A stretch of 64,000 bases of DNA. Source: Treponema socranskii subsp. paredis ATCC 35535 (GTDB lineage Bacteria; Spirochaetota; Spirochaetia; Treponematales; Treponemataceae). The position numbers were made by a program, and so were the translations under genes. The notes beneath the pieces are model-generated. The model searched no databases, was not told the DNA's origin, and saw nothing but the letters and a program-made list of their open reading frames with translations. Position 1 is the first letter of the stretch. Every line of letters begins with the position of its first letter. Shown piece by piece: positions 27,740 through 37,657 of this stretch. Where the stretch lies: positions 62,001-126,000 of the forward strand of contig KE332515.1 of NCBI GenBank assembly GCA_000413015.1. The letters are read 5' to 3'.

Positions 27740-28852
27740 TTATTTTAAAACATTTAAGATGTCATCGTCGGCGACGGTTTCGGAAATCGTTTCCGTCAAA
27801 GCCTTTTGCAAAACGAGACGAACGCCGCCGCCGGTATTTTTTTTGTCTTTGTGCATGATCGAAAGGAGTCTCGTTCCCGCAGCTCCTCCTTTTATGATCG
27901 AAGGCACGGGATCCGTTTCCCAGCCGTAGCGGTCGAGGACTGAGAGCACTTCGTCTTTATACGCTCGGCTGCACAAACCGATATTGCAGCTGAGAGATAC
28001 GGCGCGCGATATGCCCCACGCGACCGCATCTCCGTGCGTGACGCTCCCGAAACCTGCAAGCGATTCGAGGGCGTGACCGAAAGTGTGCCCGTAATTCAAA
28101 TACATGCGGATGTTTCGTTCGGTAAAATCCCGCTCGACGACGGAAGCTTTTGCCGCAGCGCATTTTTTAATAATAAAATTTACCGTCTCTTTGTCGCGTG
28201 CACATATCTTTTCGCTTTCGTTTTTAAATACGTCGTAGAGTTCGGCATCGTACAAAAGCGCGGTTTTTAAAGCTTCGGCGAGTCCCGATCGATACTGGTC
28301 TTCGGAAAGCGATTGTACGAATTCGGGAAAAATATATATCGATTCGGCAGGGTAAAACGAGCCGATCATATTTTTATAATTATTAAAATCGCATCCGGTC
28401 TTTCCGCCGATCGCCGCATCGACCATCGAAAGCAGGGTCGTCGGCACGAACGCGCACGATGCGCCCCGCTTAAAAAGGGATGCCGCAAAACCCGTTATAT
28501 CCGAAATGACGCCTCCTCCGATGGCGACGAAAATATCCTTTCTCGAAAACTCCGCGTCGATCGCATTTTTTACGATAGTAAGGACGCTTTCGATCGTTTT
28601 GTATCCTTCGCCCGAACCGAGTATGGCAAGTCTGTCATCTCCGCAAACCCCGTCGTCGAATCTTGCGATAAAAGGCGCGAAAAGAGCGAGCGTTGCGACT
28701 TTTGCGTCGGTGACGAAAAAGCGTCGGCGCCCCGTTTTTTCTCCGGGCTTAAAGAGATCGATAAAATCGGGAGATGTTTCTGCGAAGAGGATGCCGGTAG
28801 AATCCGTTCCCGGGTGAACGGGCGGATAGGAAATGCGTACGATAGTATCCAT
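27740..28852 (-). CDS. aroB: 3-Dehydroquinate synthase
   Basis: This 370-residue enzyme performs the second shikimate-pathway step, NAD- and metal-dependent. The signatures are GGGVISDITGFAASLFKRG (NAD-binding), PTTLLSMVDAAIGGKTGCDF, and the metal-binding NYGHTFGHALE with a further His in MHKDKKN. The ATG at 28852 matches the usual length; the upstream in-frame ATG at 28888 would overlap the previous gene. No other shikimate gene lies in the window. Treponema pallidum lacks this pathway as far as I recall, so this points to a less reduced relative. Confidence 0.92.
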   Translation of the reverse strand: MDTIVRISYPPVHPGTDSTGILFAETSPDFIDLFKPGEKTGRRRFFVTDAKVATLALFAPFIARFDDGVCGDDRLAILGSGEGYKTIESVLTIVKNAIDAEFSRKDIFVAIGGGVISDITGFAASLFKRGASCAFVPTTLLSMVDAAIGGKTGCDFNNYKNMIGSFYPAESIYIFPEFVQSLSEDQYRSGLAEALKTALLYDAELYDVFKNESEKICARDKETVNFIIKKCAAAKASVVERDFTERNIRMYLNYGHTFGHALESLAGFGSVTHGDAVAWGISRAVSLSCNIGLCSRAYKDEVLSVLDRYGWETDPVPSIIKGGAAGTRLLSIMHKDKKNTGGGVRLVLQKALTETISETVADDDILNVLK

Positions 28853-28862
28853 AGAGGATATT

Positions 28863-29492
28863 TTAATAGCTTTTCGTGTCCATTGCAAGAAAATCGTCGC
28901 GCACTTTTTGTACGCGCGCGATTTCCCGTGCGAGCATTTTTCCGTAATCGAGGCTGCCGTTTTTTATGCGCTCGCGTTCGTCTTCCCAAAACTGTCGTTC
29001 GGTGATAAATAAAAAATCGAACGAAACGGCATTCGCTTTTTCCGCCCACAACTGTGCTTCTTTCCAATAATAGAGACCGGCCGTATAGCATGAAAGCGCT
29101 TTTTCCAAATCCCGCACGTATTCGTCTTTCCACGGCGCATCGTAAAAATATGCGGCTTTTTTATCGTAGGTTCTGCCGAGCCTCAAGTGCTGTTCGATGA
29201 GTTTGAGATTCAGATGCATTTGAAAGAGGTAGCGGTATTTTTCCCATTCTTTTTTCGTTTCGATTTTTAAGCCGGCATAGAGCGGATTGCAAAAGTCCGC
29301 TTGCACCGCTTTTTCAAGCCAATAGATATTTTCGATGCAGTCGTCGGGATACTGCTGGTAGTGGATGTGATAGAGGCGGTAAAAATCCTCTTTGTATTTG
29401 ACCATATACGCGCTTAGGGGCACAGAAATGCCGAGAGAAAAGAGAAGCGAAACGGCGATGATGCGCGCGATATGCGGAAAATACTTTTTCAC
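28863..29492 (-). CDS. Exported helical protein of unknown function
   Basis: This 209-residue protein has an N-terminal signal anchor (about 8-29). The rest is predicted largely helical and rich in Tyr, Trp, Lys and Glu, with a pattern resembling TPR-like helical hairpins (LEKALSCYTAGLYYWKEAQLWAEKA). No family is recognised with certainty. It overlaps tmk by 4 bp upstream and is 10 bp from aroB downstream, so it is an operon member between two metabolic genes. A spirochaete-specific periplasmic protein is the best guess. Confidence 0.6.
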   Translation of the reverse strand: MKKYFPHIARIIAVSLLFSLGISVPLSAYMVKYKEDFYRLYHIHYQQYPDDCIENIYWLEKAVQADFCNPLYAGLKIETKKEWEKYRYLFQMHLNLKLIEQHLRLGRTYDKKAAYFYDAPWKDEYVRDLEKALSCYTAGLYYWKEAQLWAEKANAVSFDFLFITERQFWEDERERIKNGSLDYGKMLAREIARVQKVRDDFLAMDTKSY

Positions 29493-30106
29493 GATTTCAA
29501 TATCGGCAGATTTTCAAAGTAACTCCATATCTTTTCCGCTGTTTCTTCTATGGGACGCGATGCGTCGATCGTGATTATCTTCATCGCTTCTTTTTTTGCA
29601 AACTCTTCGATGACCGCATCGTAGCGGCGGGCGGTATTTTTTTGAAAATCGGCTTTTTCGTAGATTTCTTTTTGTCCCGCGCGATGCACCACTCGCTCGA
29701 ACGAAAGGGAAGGGTCGATACGAAAATAAAAAAGCGTTTCGGGAAGCGGAAAGGCGCTGTTTACGAGGTGAGGGATGTCATCACCGAACGAAGCCGATTG
29801 ATAGGCGAGCGTCGAAAAAATATAGCGGTCGCTTACGGCGATTTTGCCGTTTTGCACGTGTTCGGCAATGCCGCCCTTTCCGTAAATGTGTTCGCACCTG
29901 TCGGCGGCAAAGAGAAAGGCCGCCGTCCGTTCGTCGACGGGAAATTCGCCTTTGAGCATACGGCGTAAAAAAAGTCCCGTCGGGAGTTCCGTAGGCTCTG
30001 CCGTCGCAAAAATTTTATCGCCGAGCTTTTTTTTGAGGATACCGAGCTGTGTCGACGTGCCCGACCCGTCGATGCCTTCGAAAACGATAAAATTATGCAA
30101 TATCAT
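29489..30106 (-). CDS. tmk: Thymidylate kinase
   Basis: This 205-residue protein should phosphorylate dTMP to dTDP. FIVFEGIDGSGTSTQ holds the P-loop, but its Lys is Thr17 (GSGTST instead of GxGKST). The DR motif (VSDRY), the TEP motif (ATAEPTELP) and a lid region (REI/GQKEIYEK) are present. The ATG at 30106 is chosen because it starts the conserved strand. It is the first gene of the four-gene minus-strand operon and is divergent from tamB. Confidence 0.88.
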   Translation of the reverse strand: MILHNFIVFEGIDGSGTSTQLGILKKKLGDKIFATAEPTELPTGLFLRRMLKGEFPVDERTAAFLFAADRCEHIYGKGGIAEHVQNGKIAVSDRYIFSTLAYQSASFGDDIPHLVNSAFPLPETLFYFRIDPSLSFERVVHRAGQKEIYEKADFQKNTARRYDAVIEEFAKKEAMKIITIDASRPIEETAEKIWSYFENLPILKS

Positions 30107-30181
30107 AGAAAACGCCTGCATTTTTTCCGATATTCTGATATGATGGGATCGGTGATTTCGCTTTGAGGATTCGGCGGCTGC

Positions 30182-33100
30182 ATGAGTAAAAAATCGGTTA
30201 TCCGTGGTTTATATATTTTGATTTTTCTCACCATACTGCTCACGTCGTTCGTATGCGTTCGTCCGATATATAGGGCGCTCACCGAAAATATTTCACATCG
30301 TGCGCAAACGGTACGGACAATGCTTGAAAACCGTACGGGTCTTACCTTTTCGTATGCGTCGCTGTCGCCGTCCATTTTAACCGTTTTCAATATAAAAGGT
30401 ATAGTCCTCGGTTCCGCCGCCGACGGAAAACAGCTCGCATCGGTCAGGCGGATCACGCTCCGCTATCGATTGCTGAAATTGCTCCGAGGCGATATAGACA
30501 GCGCATTTAAAAGCCTTGTAATAGACGGGATCACTCTCGATTACGACGATGAAGCCGACAGAGCGATTATCGAAAAAATCGTCTCCTTTGTAAAGACTTC
30601 AAATGCGAAGGGAGGAGCGAAGCGCACGGACTTTTCGCGTATCAGCGTCGACTTGCCGTTTTCTCTTTTAATAAAAAACGTGCGCATACGCTATCGGAGC
30701 GCGAAAGCGGATGCATCGTTTACTATACGATCGGCGGACGCCGTGTATAATGATGCTTCCCGATCGCTCGGCGTGAGCGTTCGCGGCTCAGCGGATGGGG
30801 TTTTATACGGCGTAAAGGGTATGCGCGTTTCGGGGAAGTATACGCTTTCGGGTGCTCTTCGTTCGGGTTTAAACGGAAGTTCCCTCGTCGCGCGTTTTTC
30901 GAATATGACAGGCGGCGATTTTTCTTTCGGCAGACTGAATTTCCGCGCATCTTACGACGACCGTGTGTTTTCCGTACGCACTTTTCAATCTGCCTTTCCT
31001 TTTATGGTGAGGGCTTCTTACGGCATCGATTCGAAAAAAGCCGAAGCGTCTTTTGCCGCCGAGCGCTTTACGCTTTCATCGTTTATCACATCCCGCAGCC
31101 GTGCGGATATTATGCAGCGTATAGGAGAGGTGTCGCTTACGGCGAGGGCATCGGCGGAATACGATGTCGAACAAAAATCGCTTTCGTATACAAGCGGCGG
31201 GAGCCTTTTCGTTCCGGAAACGCTTGTGAAAGGCGCCCTTTCCGTACGCTTCGATGCCGAGGGAACGAAAGACGAAGTTTCGATCCCGCGCCTCGTCGCT
31301 TCGGGAAAAAACTGCGATGCCGAAGCTTCGCTTTTATATCGTTTCGACGGTATGCGTCTTTCGGGCACCGTCGATGCCCGCCGCGTCGCCCTTCCGAACG
31401 GAAACGAGCTTTCAACGGAATTGTATTTCGATCCGCTCGATCGGGGTTTTGTATGTTTTGCACCCGAAATCCGCCTCGGAGAAAAAAACTTTACCGCACT
31501 CGAAGCGCGCGTAATGCCGAACGGAAATTCCGTCGATTACAGTTTCGAGCTTTTCGACTACGCGCACGCGGAAGCCGATTCCCCCGGCTCGCTGCACATA
31601 GACGGGAGCTGGCTTACCCGCACGAATTATATTCAGGCGGGAATCAATATTAATAATTTTTACCTCGACAGCGCGGCCGAAGCGGGAGCGTTTTTTTTGA
31701 CAAAAAACAATTCCGCAGCATTGTCCTCTTTTTCGCCGCGTCTTGCGCCTTACGTGTTCACCGGAGAGTTTTTCGTTTCGTCCGATTTGAAATCGCTTTC
31801 CTACAACGCACCCTATGCGCTTTTTGTAAATACGCAAAAAGAAAACGAAGCGATCTTTTTGTCGTTTGACGGAAACGAATCTTCTCTTCAAGTGTCGCAG
31901 CTCAACGTCGTATACAAAGGCGATACCTTTTCCGCGTCGGCCGAAATCGACCGTGCTCCCGATTCGTCGGGATCGTTTTTTACGTTCGACGTGCAATATA
32001 AATCGGTTCCGTATCATTTTACCGGAAACATTATGCATAATTTTATCAGCGTTTCAGGCGATTATAACCTTGCCGCGGAGTTCCGGCGCTACGACAACGG
32101 CAGCATGGAAGGTTCGTTTACGATGAAAAATTTTCCGTTGCATGCAGCCGGTACGATATGGACGCTTTCCGCCGAAACGGGTTTTGCATATACCGAAGAC
32201 GAAGGTTTTGCCGTACACATCGCGCGATTCGAATCCGAAGATGCCGGCGGAAAATTTCCTTTTTCCCCTCGTTTGTTTTTGTCGGGAACGGTATCAAAGT
32301 ACGGAGCGATTTTCGATTCCGTTTCATATACGGATTCGTTTTCCGCGCTCACGGGCTCCTCTCAGTGTACCGTCAATTTGCGCGAAGGACGATTGGATTC
32401 CGCTCATTTCGATATGACGATGACAAATCCGATTTCAAGAGAATCGGTAACGGCGAGCGCTGAAATCAGCAATCCGGATGAAGCGCCGTTTTCCGTCGGA
32501 ATGCTTAAAAAAAATCTGTACTTCAACGCTCGAGTTTTATGCGCTAATATCGATTTGAACCGCTTTGCGGCGGAGCAGAGCGAAAACAATCGAATGGCCG
32601 CATCGGTGAGCGCGACCGGCACATTTGAAAATCCCTATGTGATCGTTTCCGTAGATGACGCCGATGTGATGTTTGCGGGTATACCGCTTTCGGCAACGGG
32701 CAGTCTCGTACTCGAAGAGCGCAATCTTTCCGTAAATGAAATGCACGTCTCATACGGCAGATTTTTTGTCGATAACGTAAAGGCGGATTTTTCTCTTGAG
32801 TCTTTTACCGGGAGCGCATCGGCGGATATAACAGCACGGACGCTGAAAAAAGACTTAAAGCTTCCGCTCCTGCTGAAAATCTCCGATACGGTGTTTTCCG
32901 AAAAAAAACGCTATCCCTCTTTTTTTTCGGCGACGCTTTCGTCTCAAGGCGCTTCGGGTTCTCTTTTTGTAAAGCCGTTTCCGTTTTCGCTTTCCTTTTC
33001 GTATGCCGAAGGAAGAGCGCTTATCTCTTCATCTTCGTCACTCGGCGTTTCGGGAATCATCACCGATAAAGGCGATATCGATCTGAAGATTTCGGAAACA

Positions 33101-34567
33101 AAACCCTTTCACTGCAGCATCGGCGGAAAAATCGAATCGCAAAAGCTTGACGTACGCATCTCCGATGTCAGCGCCGATTTGGCCGCTCTTATGTCCCATG
33201 TTTCGAATGAGTTTCTCACGATATACAAGGGTACTCTTATCGGTTCGGCGAAAATTACGGGGCTTCTTTCCGATCCCGAATTCAACGCCAGCTTTTCCGT
33301 GGAACAGCCCGACTTCAGCTTGACTAAAGTTCTCCCGTATCACATTACTTCGGAGCGTTTTTTTGTACTGATGGATCACAATGTCATGACGATTCCTCCG
33401 GTAACGATGGACATACGCGGGAGTACTTTCGATGTCGCTTCATCGCTTTACCTTGACCGCTGGACATTCGACAGGCTTGAAGCGACCGTCCGCACTCCGC
33501 CGAATAAAACCGTTCCCGCGGATTTGGATGTCGATATGGCGGATTTCAGCGGACGGGCGGGCGTCGATTTGAATCTTCTCTTCCAGGATAAAATTTTCGA
33601 CGTGACCGGAAAAGTATATGTCGAAGACGTAAAAGCGAAATTCCGTATGGCCGAATTGCTCGGAGAACGTGAAATGAATTATATCGTTCCGATGAGGGCA
33701 AATGTCGATGTCGTTTTCGGTCCGCACGTCAGTCTCGTTTTCGATCCGCTGCTCAGATGCGTCTTTGCGCCCGGCGATGCAATTAAAGTAAAATTCGACC
33801 AGACGGACAATTCGTATTCGATTGACGGCGATATGCACTTGCGTTCCGGCGATATCTCGTATTTGAACCGCAACTTTTATCTGCGGCAAGGATCGATCCG
33901 TTTCAGCGATACGGACGAGCGATTCAATCCGCGCATTACGGTGAGGGCGGAAGCGAGAGAACGCGACTCGAACGGAAGCGATATACGAATCATCCTTTCG
34001 GCGGAAAATCAGCCCCTGCTCGATTTCAATCCGCAATTTTCATCGATTCCCGCAAAATCGGAAGCGGAAATCCGTACGCTTTTGGGGCAGATCGTCGCCG
34101 CCGATTCGGGAAACATGCGCGACATCCTTATCGCGACGACCGATTACGCCATTCAATCGACGATCGGGCGCGCCGTCGAAAACAAGTTGCGCGATTGGCT
34201 GAAATTTGATATATTTTCGATAAGAACGACCGTTTTGCAGAATACGCTGCGGATGGGTTTTTCAGGCGATTTAAACCGGAGAGATTTGTCGGCAGGTAAC
34301 TTTCTCGATAATTCGACTGTTTATATTGGTAAATACTTCGGAAGCGTATTGTATGCCGATGCGCTCATGCATTTGGTGTACGATAAGACGAGGGTTGACG
34401 ACAGCACGACGGCGCAGGGGATCACGTTCCAGCCGGAGTTCGGTTTCGAACTCGAAGCGCCGTTTGCGAATATCCGATGGGATATGGCACCCGATATCAC
34501 TGCGATGCTCAATAATGTCATTGTTCCTTCGACGTCGCTGACGCTTTCGTGGCGATTTTCATTTTGA
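30182..34567 (+). CDS. tamB: TamB / AsmA-like intermembrane protein (DUF490)
   Basis: This 1461-residue protein has an N-terminal anchor (about 9-30) followed by a very long beta-rich stretch, and a C-terminal DUF490/TamB domain (about 1130-1461) ending LTLSWRFSF with a terminal Phe. TamB-type proteins span the periplasm as a beta-taco groove and work with Omp85 proteins in outer-membrane assembly or lipid transport. The next gene is bamA, the arrangement also known in Treponema pallidum (TP0325-TP0326, from memory). The ATG at 30182 is the first in frame; no strong Shine-Dalgarno sequence is seen. Confidence 0.88.
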   Translation: MSKKSVIRGLYILIFLTILLTSFVCVRPIYRALTENISHRAQTVRTMLENRTGLTFSYASLSPSILTVFNIKGIVLGSAADGKQLASVRRITLRYRLLKLLRGDIDSAFKSLVIDGITLDYDDEADRAIIEKIVSFVKTSNAKGGAKRTDFSRISVDLPFSLLIKNVRIRYRSAKADASFTIRSADAVYNDASRSLGVSVRGSADGVLYGVKGMRVSGKYTLSGALRSGLNGSSLVARFSNMTGGDFSFGRLNFRASYDDRVFSVRTFQSAFPFMVRASYGIDSKKAEASFAAERFTLSSFITSRSRADIMQRIGEVSLTARASAEYDVEQKSLSYTSGGSLFVPETLVKGALSVRFDAEGTKDEVSIPRLVASGKNCDAEASLLYRFDGMRLSGTVDARRVALPNGNELSTELYFDPLDRGFVCFAPEIRLGEKNFTALEARVMPNGNSVDYSFELFDYAHAEADSPGSLHIDGSWLTRTNYIQAGININNFYLDSAAEAGAFFLTKNNSAALSSFSPRLAPYVFTGEFFVSSDLKSLSYNAPYALFVNTQKENEAIFLSFDGNESSLQVSQLNVVYKGDTFSASAEIDRAPDSSGSFFTFDVQYKSVPYHFTGNIMHNFISVSGDYNLAAEFRRYDNGSMEGSFTMKNFPLHAAGTIWTLSAETGFAYTEDEGFAVHIARFESEDAGGKFPFSPRLFLSGTVSKYGAIFDSVSYTDSFSALTGSSQCTVNLREGRLDSAHFDMTMTNPISRESVTASAEISNPDEAPFSVGMLKKNLYFNARVLCANIDLNRFAAEQSENNRMAASVSATGTFENPYVIVSVDDADVMFAGIPLSATGSLVLEERNLSVNEMHVSYGRFFVDNVKADFSLESFTGSASADITARTLKKDLKLPLLLKISDTVFSEKKRYPSFFSATLSSQGASGSLFVKPFPFSLSFSYAEGRALISSSSSLGVSGIITDKGDIDLKISETKPFHCSIGGKIESQKLDVRISDVSADLAALMSHVSNEFLTIYKGTLIGSAKITGLLSDPEFNASFSVEQPDFSLTKVLPYHITSERFFVLMDHNVMTIPPVTMDIRGSTFDVASSLYLDRWTFDRLEATVRTPPNKTVPADLDVDMADFSGRAGVDLNLLFQDKIFDVTGKVYVEDVKAKFRMAELLGEREMNYIVPMRANVDVVFGPHVSLVFDPLLRCVFAPGDAIKVKFDQTDNSYSIDGDMHLRSGDISYLNRNFYLRQGSIRFSDTDERFNPRITVRAEARERDSNGSDIRIILSAENQPLLDFNPQFSSIPAKSEAEIRTLLGQIVAADSGNMRDILIATTDYAIQSTIGRAVENKLRDWLKFDIFSIRTTVLQNTLRMGFSGDLNRRDLSAGNFLDNSTVYIGKYFGSVLYADALMHLVYDKTRVDDSTTAQGITFQPEFGFELEAPFANIRWDMAPDITAMLNNVIVPSTSLTLSWRFSF

Positions 34568-34662
34568 AAATTTTATGAGATAAAAAACGCCGTGCGGCAC
34601 TCGCTGCCGTTTTATCCGGAGTTTTTCAACTCGATGATATGCGTGCTTAATTGGGAGATGAT

Positions 34663-37092
34663 ATGCGTTTTGACCGCCGGATCCGTGTTCGCTTTGCGCT
34701 TTTGCTTTTTATTTTATCGGTTTTTGCATTTTCACTGTCCGCCGAAGAAAGTGAAGATAACGGCTGGTTTTGGGGCAAAACAATTTCCGAAATCTCATTT
34801 GAAGGATTGAAAAACGTCAAACGCTCCGAACTTACGGGCATTACGAACGCTTTTGTCGGACGGCCGTTTACCGAAGAAGTATATACCGATTTGACCGACC
34901 GCCTTTACGCGCTCGATATGTTCGACGATATTACACCGTTTGCAAAGCACGACCCGAAAACTGCGGATAAGATACTGCTCGTCTTTCAGGTAAAAGAGCG
35001 GCCGGTCATCCAATCGATACGCTTTTCGGGTAATTCTAAAATCCGAAACGGAGAACTGCGCGATGCCGTTGCGATAAAAACGGGCGATATATTCGTCGAA
35101 GGGAAAGTCCTTCTCGACGAGCGTGCGCTCCGCGATGTGTACTTGAAAAAAGGCTATACCGATGCGACGATTTCGCATACGACGGAAGAGCTTTCCGACG
35201 GAATACGCATTACCTTTGTCATAAACGAAGGGGCGAGTACTATAATCGCGGCGATACGTTTTTCCGGAAACGCTCTCGTTTCCGAGCGCACGCTCAAAAG
35301 CAAAATGACGCTCAAAGAAGCGGGTTTTATGAAAGGCGGCGCGTTTCAACGTTCGGCTCTTGAAGCGGACAAACAGGCTGTCGTTTTATATTATCAGGAC
35401 CGCGGCTATGCGGATGCCCGCGTACTCGACGTCGTGCAGGAATCGGTTTTTAACGAAAAAAAAGGCCGCAACGAATTGACGCTTACCTTTGTCGTACAGG
35501 AAGGACCGCAGTACACGTATGCCGGAACGACGATAAGCGGCAACGAAATATTTTCAAAAGAAACGCTTTTGTCGTATATCAAATTGAAGCCGGGTGCCGT
35601 CTTCAATCAGACGAAGTATCAGGAAGCGTTACAGGGTATTACGAGTCTCTATGCCGAAAACGGTTATATGACAAATCAATACGCGCCTGCAGTCAATAAG
35701 GACGCAGAGCGGCGCACTATTTCCGTTTCGCTTTCGATCGTCGAACGGCCGAGAAGTCACATCGAAAATATTATCATCAAAGGCAATACCAAAACAAAAG
35801 ACTACGTTATCAGGCGGGAAATTCCGCTCGAGCCGGGTGACGTTTTTTCCCGCGATAAAGTCATGCAGGGTATACGAAACCTGTACAACCTCCAGTATTT
35901 TTCGAGCGTCGTGCCCGAGCCCATGCCCGGAAGCGAAAACAATCTCGTCGATCTGGTGTTTACCGTCGAAGAACAATCGACGACGACGCTCGAATTCGGT
36001 ATGACGTTTTCGGGCGTTTCCGATCCCGACGATTTTCCCATATCGCTTTTTGCGCGCTGGCAGAACTCGAATTTGCGGGGCGAAGGAAGATCGGTTTCCA
36101 CGGGCACGAATATTTCGAATACGTCGCAAACCGTCAACGCATCTTACGGCCAAAACTGGCTGTTCGATTTGCCGATCGGTATCAGCGAGTCGATTTCGTT
36201 TTCGCATTCCAAAGAATCTTCCCTGCGTTTGCAGGTGCTCAATGACGGAACGGTTTCGGACGACGAATATTATATGCAGTTCGAATCGTGGGGCATTACT
36301 TTCAGTTCTTCGATCGGCCGCCGCTGGCTCCCCGATTTTGCAATTTTGCAGCTGAACGGCGGGCTTTCGACGCTGCTCAACAACAACGTATACGATCAGG
36401 GAATTTATATACCGCACGATTCGAGCATCAATCAAAATGCGAACCGGCTCGGTTTAACCAATTCCGTGTGGGGCAGCGTATCGCTCGACAACCGCAATAT
36501 CAGCTACGATCCTTCCCTCGGATGGTTCGTCAGCCAGCGGCTCGGCTGGTACGGCCTTATCCCCGGTCTTGAAAAGGAGTTTTTCCTTAAAAGCGATACG
36601 AAGCTCGAAGGCTATTTTACGCTGTTCAATATTCCCGTTACGAAAGCCTGGTCGCTGAAAGCGGTATTCGCCGCGTATACGGGACTTACGGCGATATTCC
36701 CCGTTCCCGGCACTCTCCTCGGCGATTCGAACAAAGCGTATATCGACGGCATGTTCAACGGGCGCGGATGGACGAATATCTACAACAAAGTGCGCGGCAA
36801 AGCGATGCTCAGCAATCGGCTCGAACTGCGCATTCCCATATTTCCGAATATCGTCGGCGTGGACGGCTTTTTCGATGCCGCTGCCGTTACGGCGGACGTA
36901 AAAACGATGTTCAACAGTCTGTCGGTAAACGATTTTTATTTCAGCTTCGGCCCCGGCCTGCGCTTCCTTTTGCCGCAGTTCCCGCTGCATCTTTTGTATG
37001 CGTGGACGTTTAAACACAGCGATGCAAAAGGCTGGTATTTCAACGATCCGAACGGCGTGTTCGTACTTTCGTTCAATATAACGAACCGCTGA
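34663..37092 (+). CDS. bamA: Outer-membrane assembly protein BamA
   Basis: This 809-residue Omp85 protein has a signal peptide (about 1-26, FSLSA-EE), five POTRA repeats (about 35-430; for example ISEISFEGLKNVKRSEL) and a C-terminal 16-strand beta-barrel region (about 440-809). The ATG at 34663 has GGGAG upstream, and the in-frame TTG at 34651 is rejected. The C terminus is FNITNR, so the last residue is Arg and not the usual aromatic. It is preceded by tamB (95-bp gap) and followed by skp (27-bp gap). Confidence 0.93.
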   Translation: MRFDRRIRVRFALLLFILSVFAFSLSAEESEDNGWFWGKTISEISFEGLKNVKRSELTGITNAFVGRPFTEEVYTDLTDRLYALDMFDDITPFAKHDPKTADKILLVFQVKERPVIQSIRFSGNSKIRNGELRDAVAIKTGDIFVEGKVLLDERALRDVYLKKGYTDATISHTTEELSDGIRITFVINEGASTIIAAIRFSGNALVSERTLKSKMTLKEAGFMKGGAFQRSALEADKQAVVLYYQDRGYADARVLDVVQESVFNEKKGRNELTLTFVVQEGPQYTYAGTTISGNEIFSKETLLSYIKLKPGAVFNQTKYQEALQGITSLYAENGYMTNQYAPAVNKDAERRTISVSLSIVERPRSHIENIIIKGNTKTKDYVIRREIPLEPGDVFSRDKVMQGIRNLYNLQYFSSVVPEPMPGSENNLVDLVFTVEEQSTTTLEFGMTFSGVSDPDDFPISLFARWQNSNLRGEGRSVSTGTNISNTSQTVNASYGQNWLFDLPIGISESISFSHSKESSLRLQVLNDGTVSDDEYYMQFESWGITFSSSIGRRWLPDFAILQLNGGLSTLLNNNVYDQGIYIPHDSSINQNANRLGLTNSVWGSVSLDNRNISYDPSLGWFVSQRLGWYGLIPGLEKEFFLKSDTKLEGYFTLFNIPVTKAWSLKAVFAAYTGLTAIFPVPGTLLGDSNKAYIDGMFNGRGWTNIYNKVRGKAMLSNRLELRIPIFPNIVGVDGFFDAAAVTADVKTMFNSLSVNDFYFSFGPGLRFLLPQFPLHLLYAWTFKHSDAKGWYFNDPNGVFVLSFNITNR

Positions 37093-37119
37093 TATATTTT
37101 AATAATTTTGGAGAATAAG

Positions 37120-37653
37120 ATGATGCACCGCTTACAAAAAATACTGATAGCGTCTTCACTCTGTACGGTTTTTTCCGCAGCGTATCTTTCGGCGCAGCAG
37201 ATTACGAAATTCGGAGTGGTCGATACGGCGAAAGTGTACAACGCGTATTTCCGCAATTCTTCGGCGGTTCGAAATTACGAACGGAAAAAAGCCGAATATC
37301 AGGAAGAAATAAATAAACGAACGGAAGAGCTCCGTGCACTTCAGCAGCGTAAACTTTCCTATGAAGATTCCGGCGACGAATCGAATGCGGTGCGCATCGA
37401 AAGCCAAATCACGCAAAAGACGGAATACCTCCGCGAATATACGAATGCGAAAAATATCGAACTTGCAACGATGCAAAAATCGCTGCAGGATTCCGATTCG
37501 TTTTATCGCAGGCTTTACGGCGTGCTTGCCAAAATCGCGGAAGCCGGCGGCTACAGCATGATTTTGAGCCTTCAACAAAATAATGCCATTTTATGGTACA
37601 GCCCTTCGGTCGACGTTACCGACCAAGTGATTTCGGAGCTCGGAAACAACTAA
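37120..37653 (+). CDS. skp: Skp/OmpH-type periplasmic chaperone
   Basis: This 177-residue protein has a signal peptide (1-26, SAAYLSA-QQ), then the OmpH motif KFGVVDTAKVYNAY, a long charged coiled-coil hairpin (about 45-130), and a closing beta segment ILWYSPSVDVTDQVI. It holds unfolded outer-membrane proteins on the way to BamA, which is encoded just upstream. The ATG at 37120 follows TTGGAG; the neighbouring ATG at 37123 is also possible. It ends 4 bp before mutS. Confidence 0.9.
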   Translation: MMHRLQKILIASSLCTVFSAAYLSAQQITKFGVVDTAKVYNAYFRNSSAVRNYERKKAEYQEEINKRTEELRALQQRKLSYEDSGDESNAVRIESQITQKTEYLREYTNAKNIELATMQKSLQDSDSFYRRLYGVLAKIAEAGGYSMILSLQQNNAILWYSPSVDVTDQVISELGNN

Positions 37654-37657
37654 TATC

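Noticed and set aside
34577-34618. Possible terminator between tamB and bamA
   Set aside because: GATAAAA/TTTTATC and CGGCA/TGCCG can pair, but the two stems are not continuous and there is no clean T-run after them, so a terminator call is not supported.
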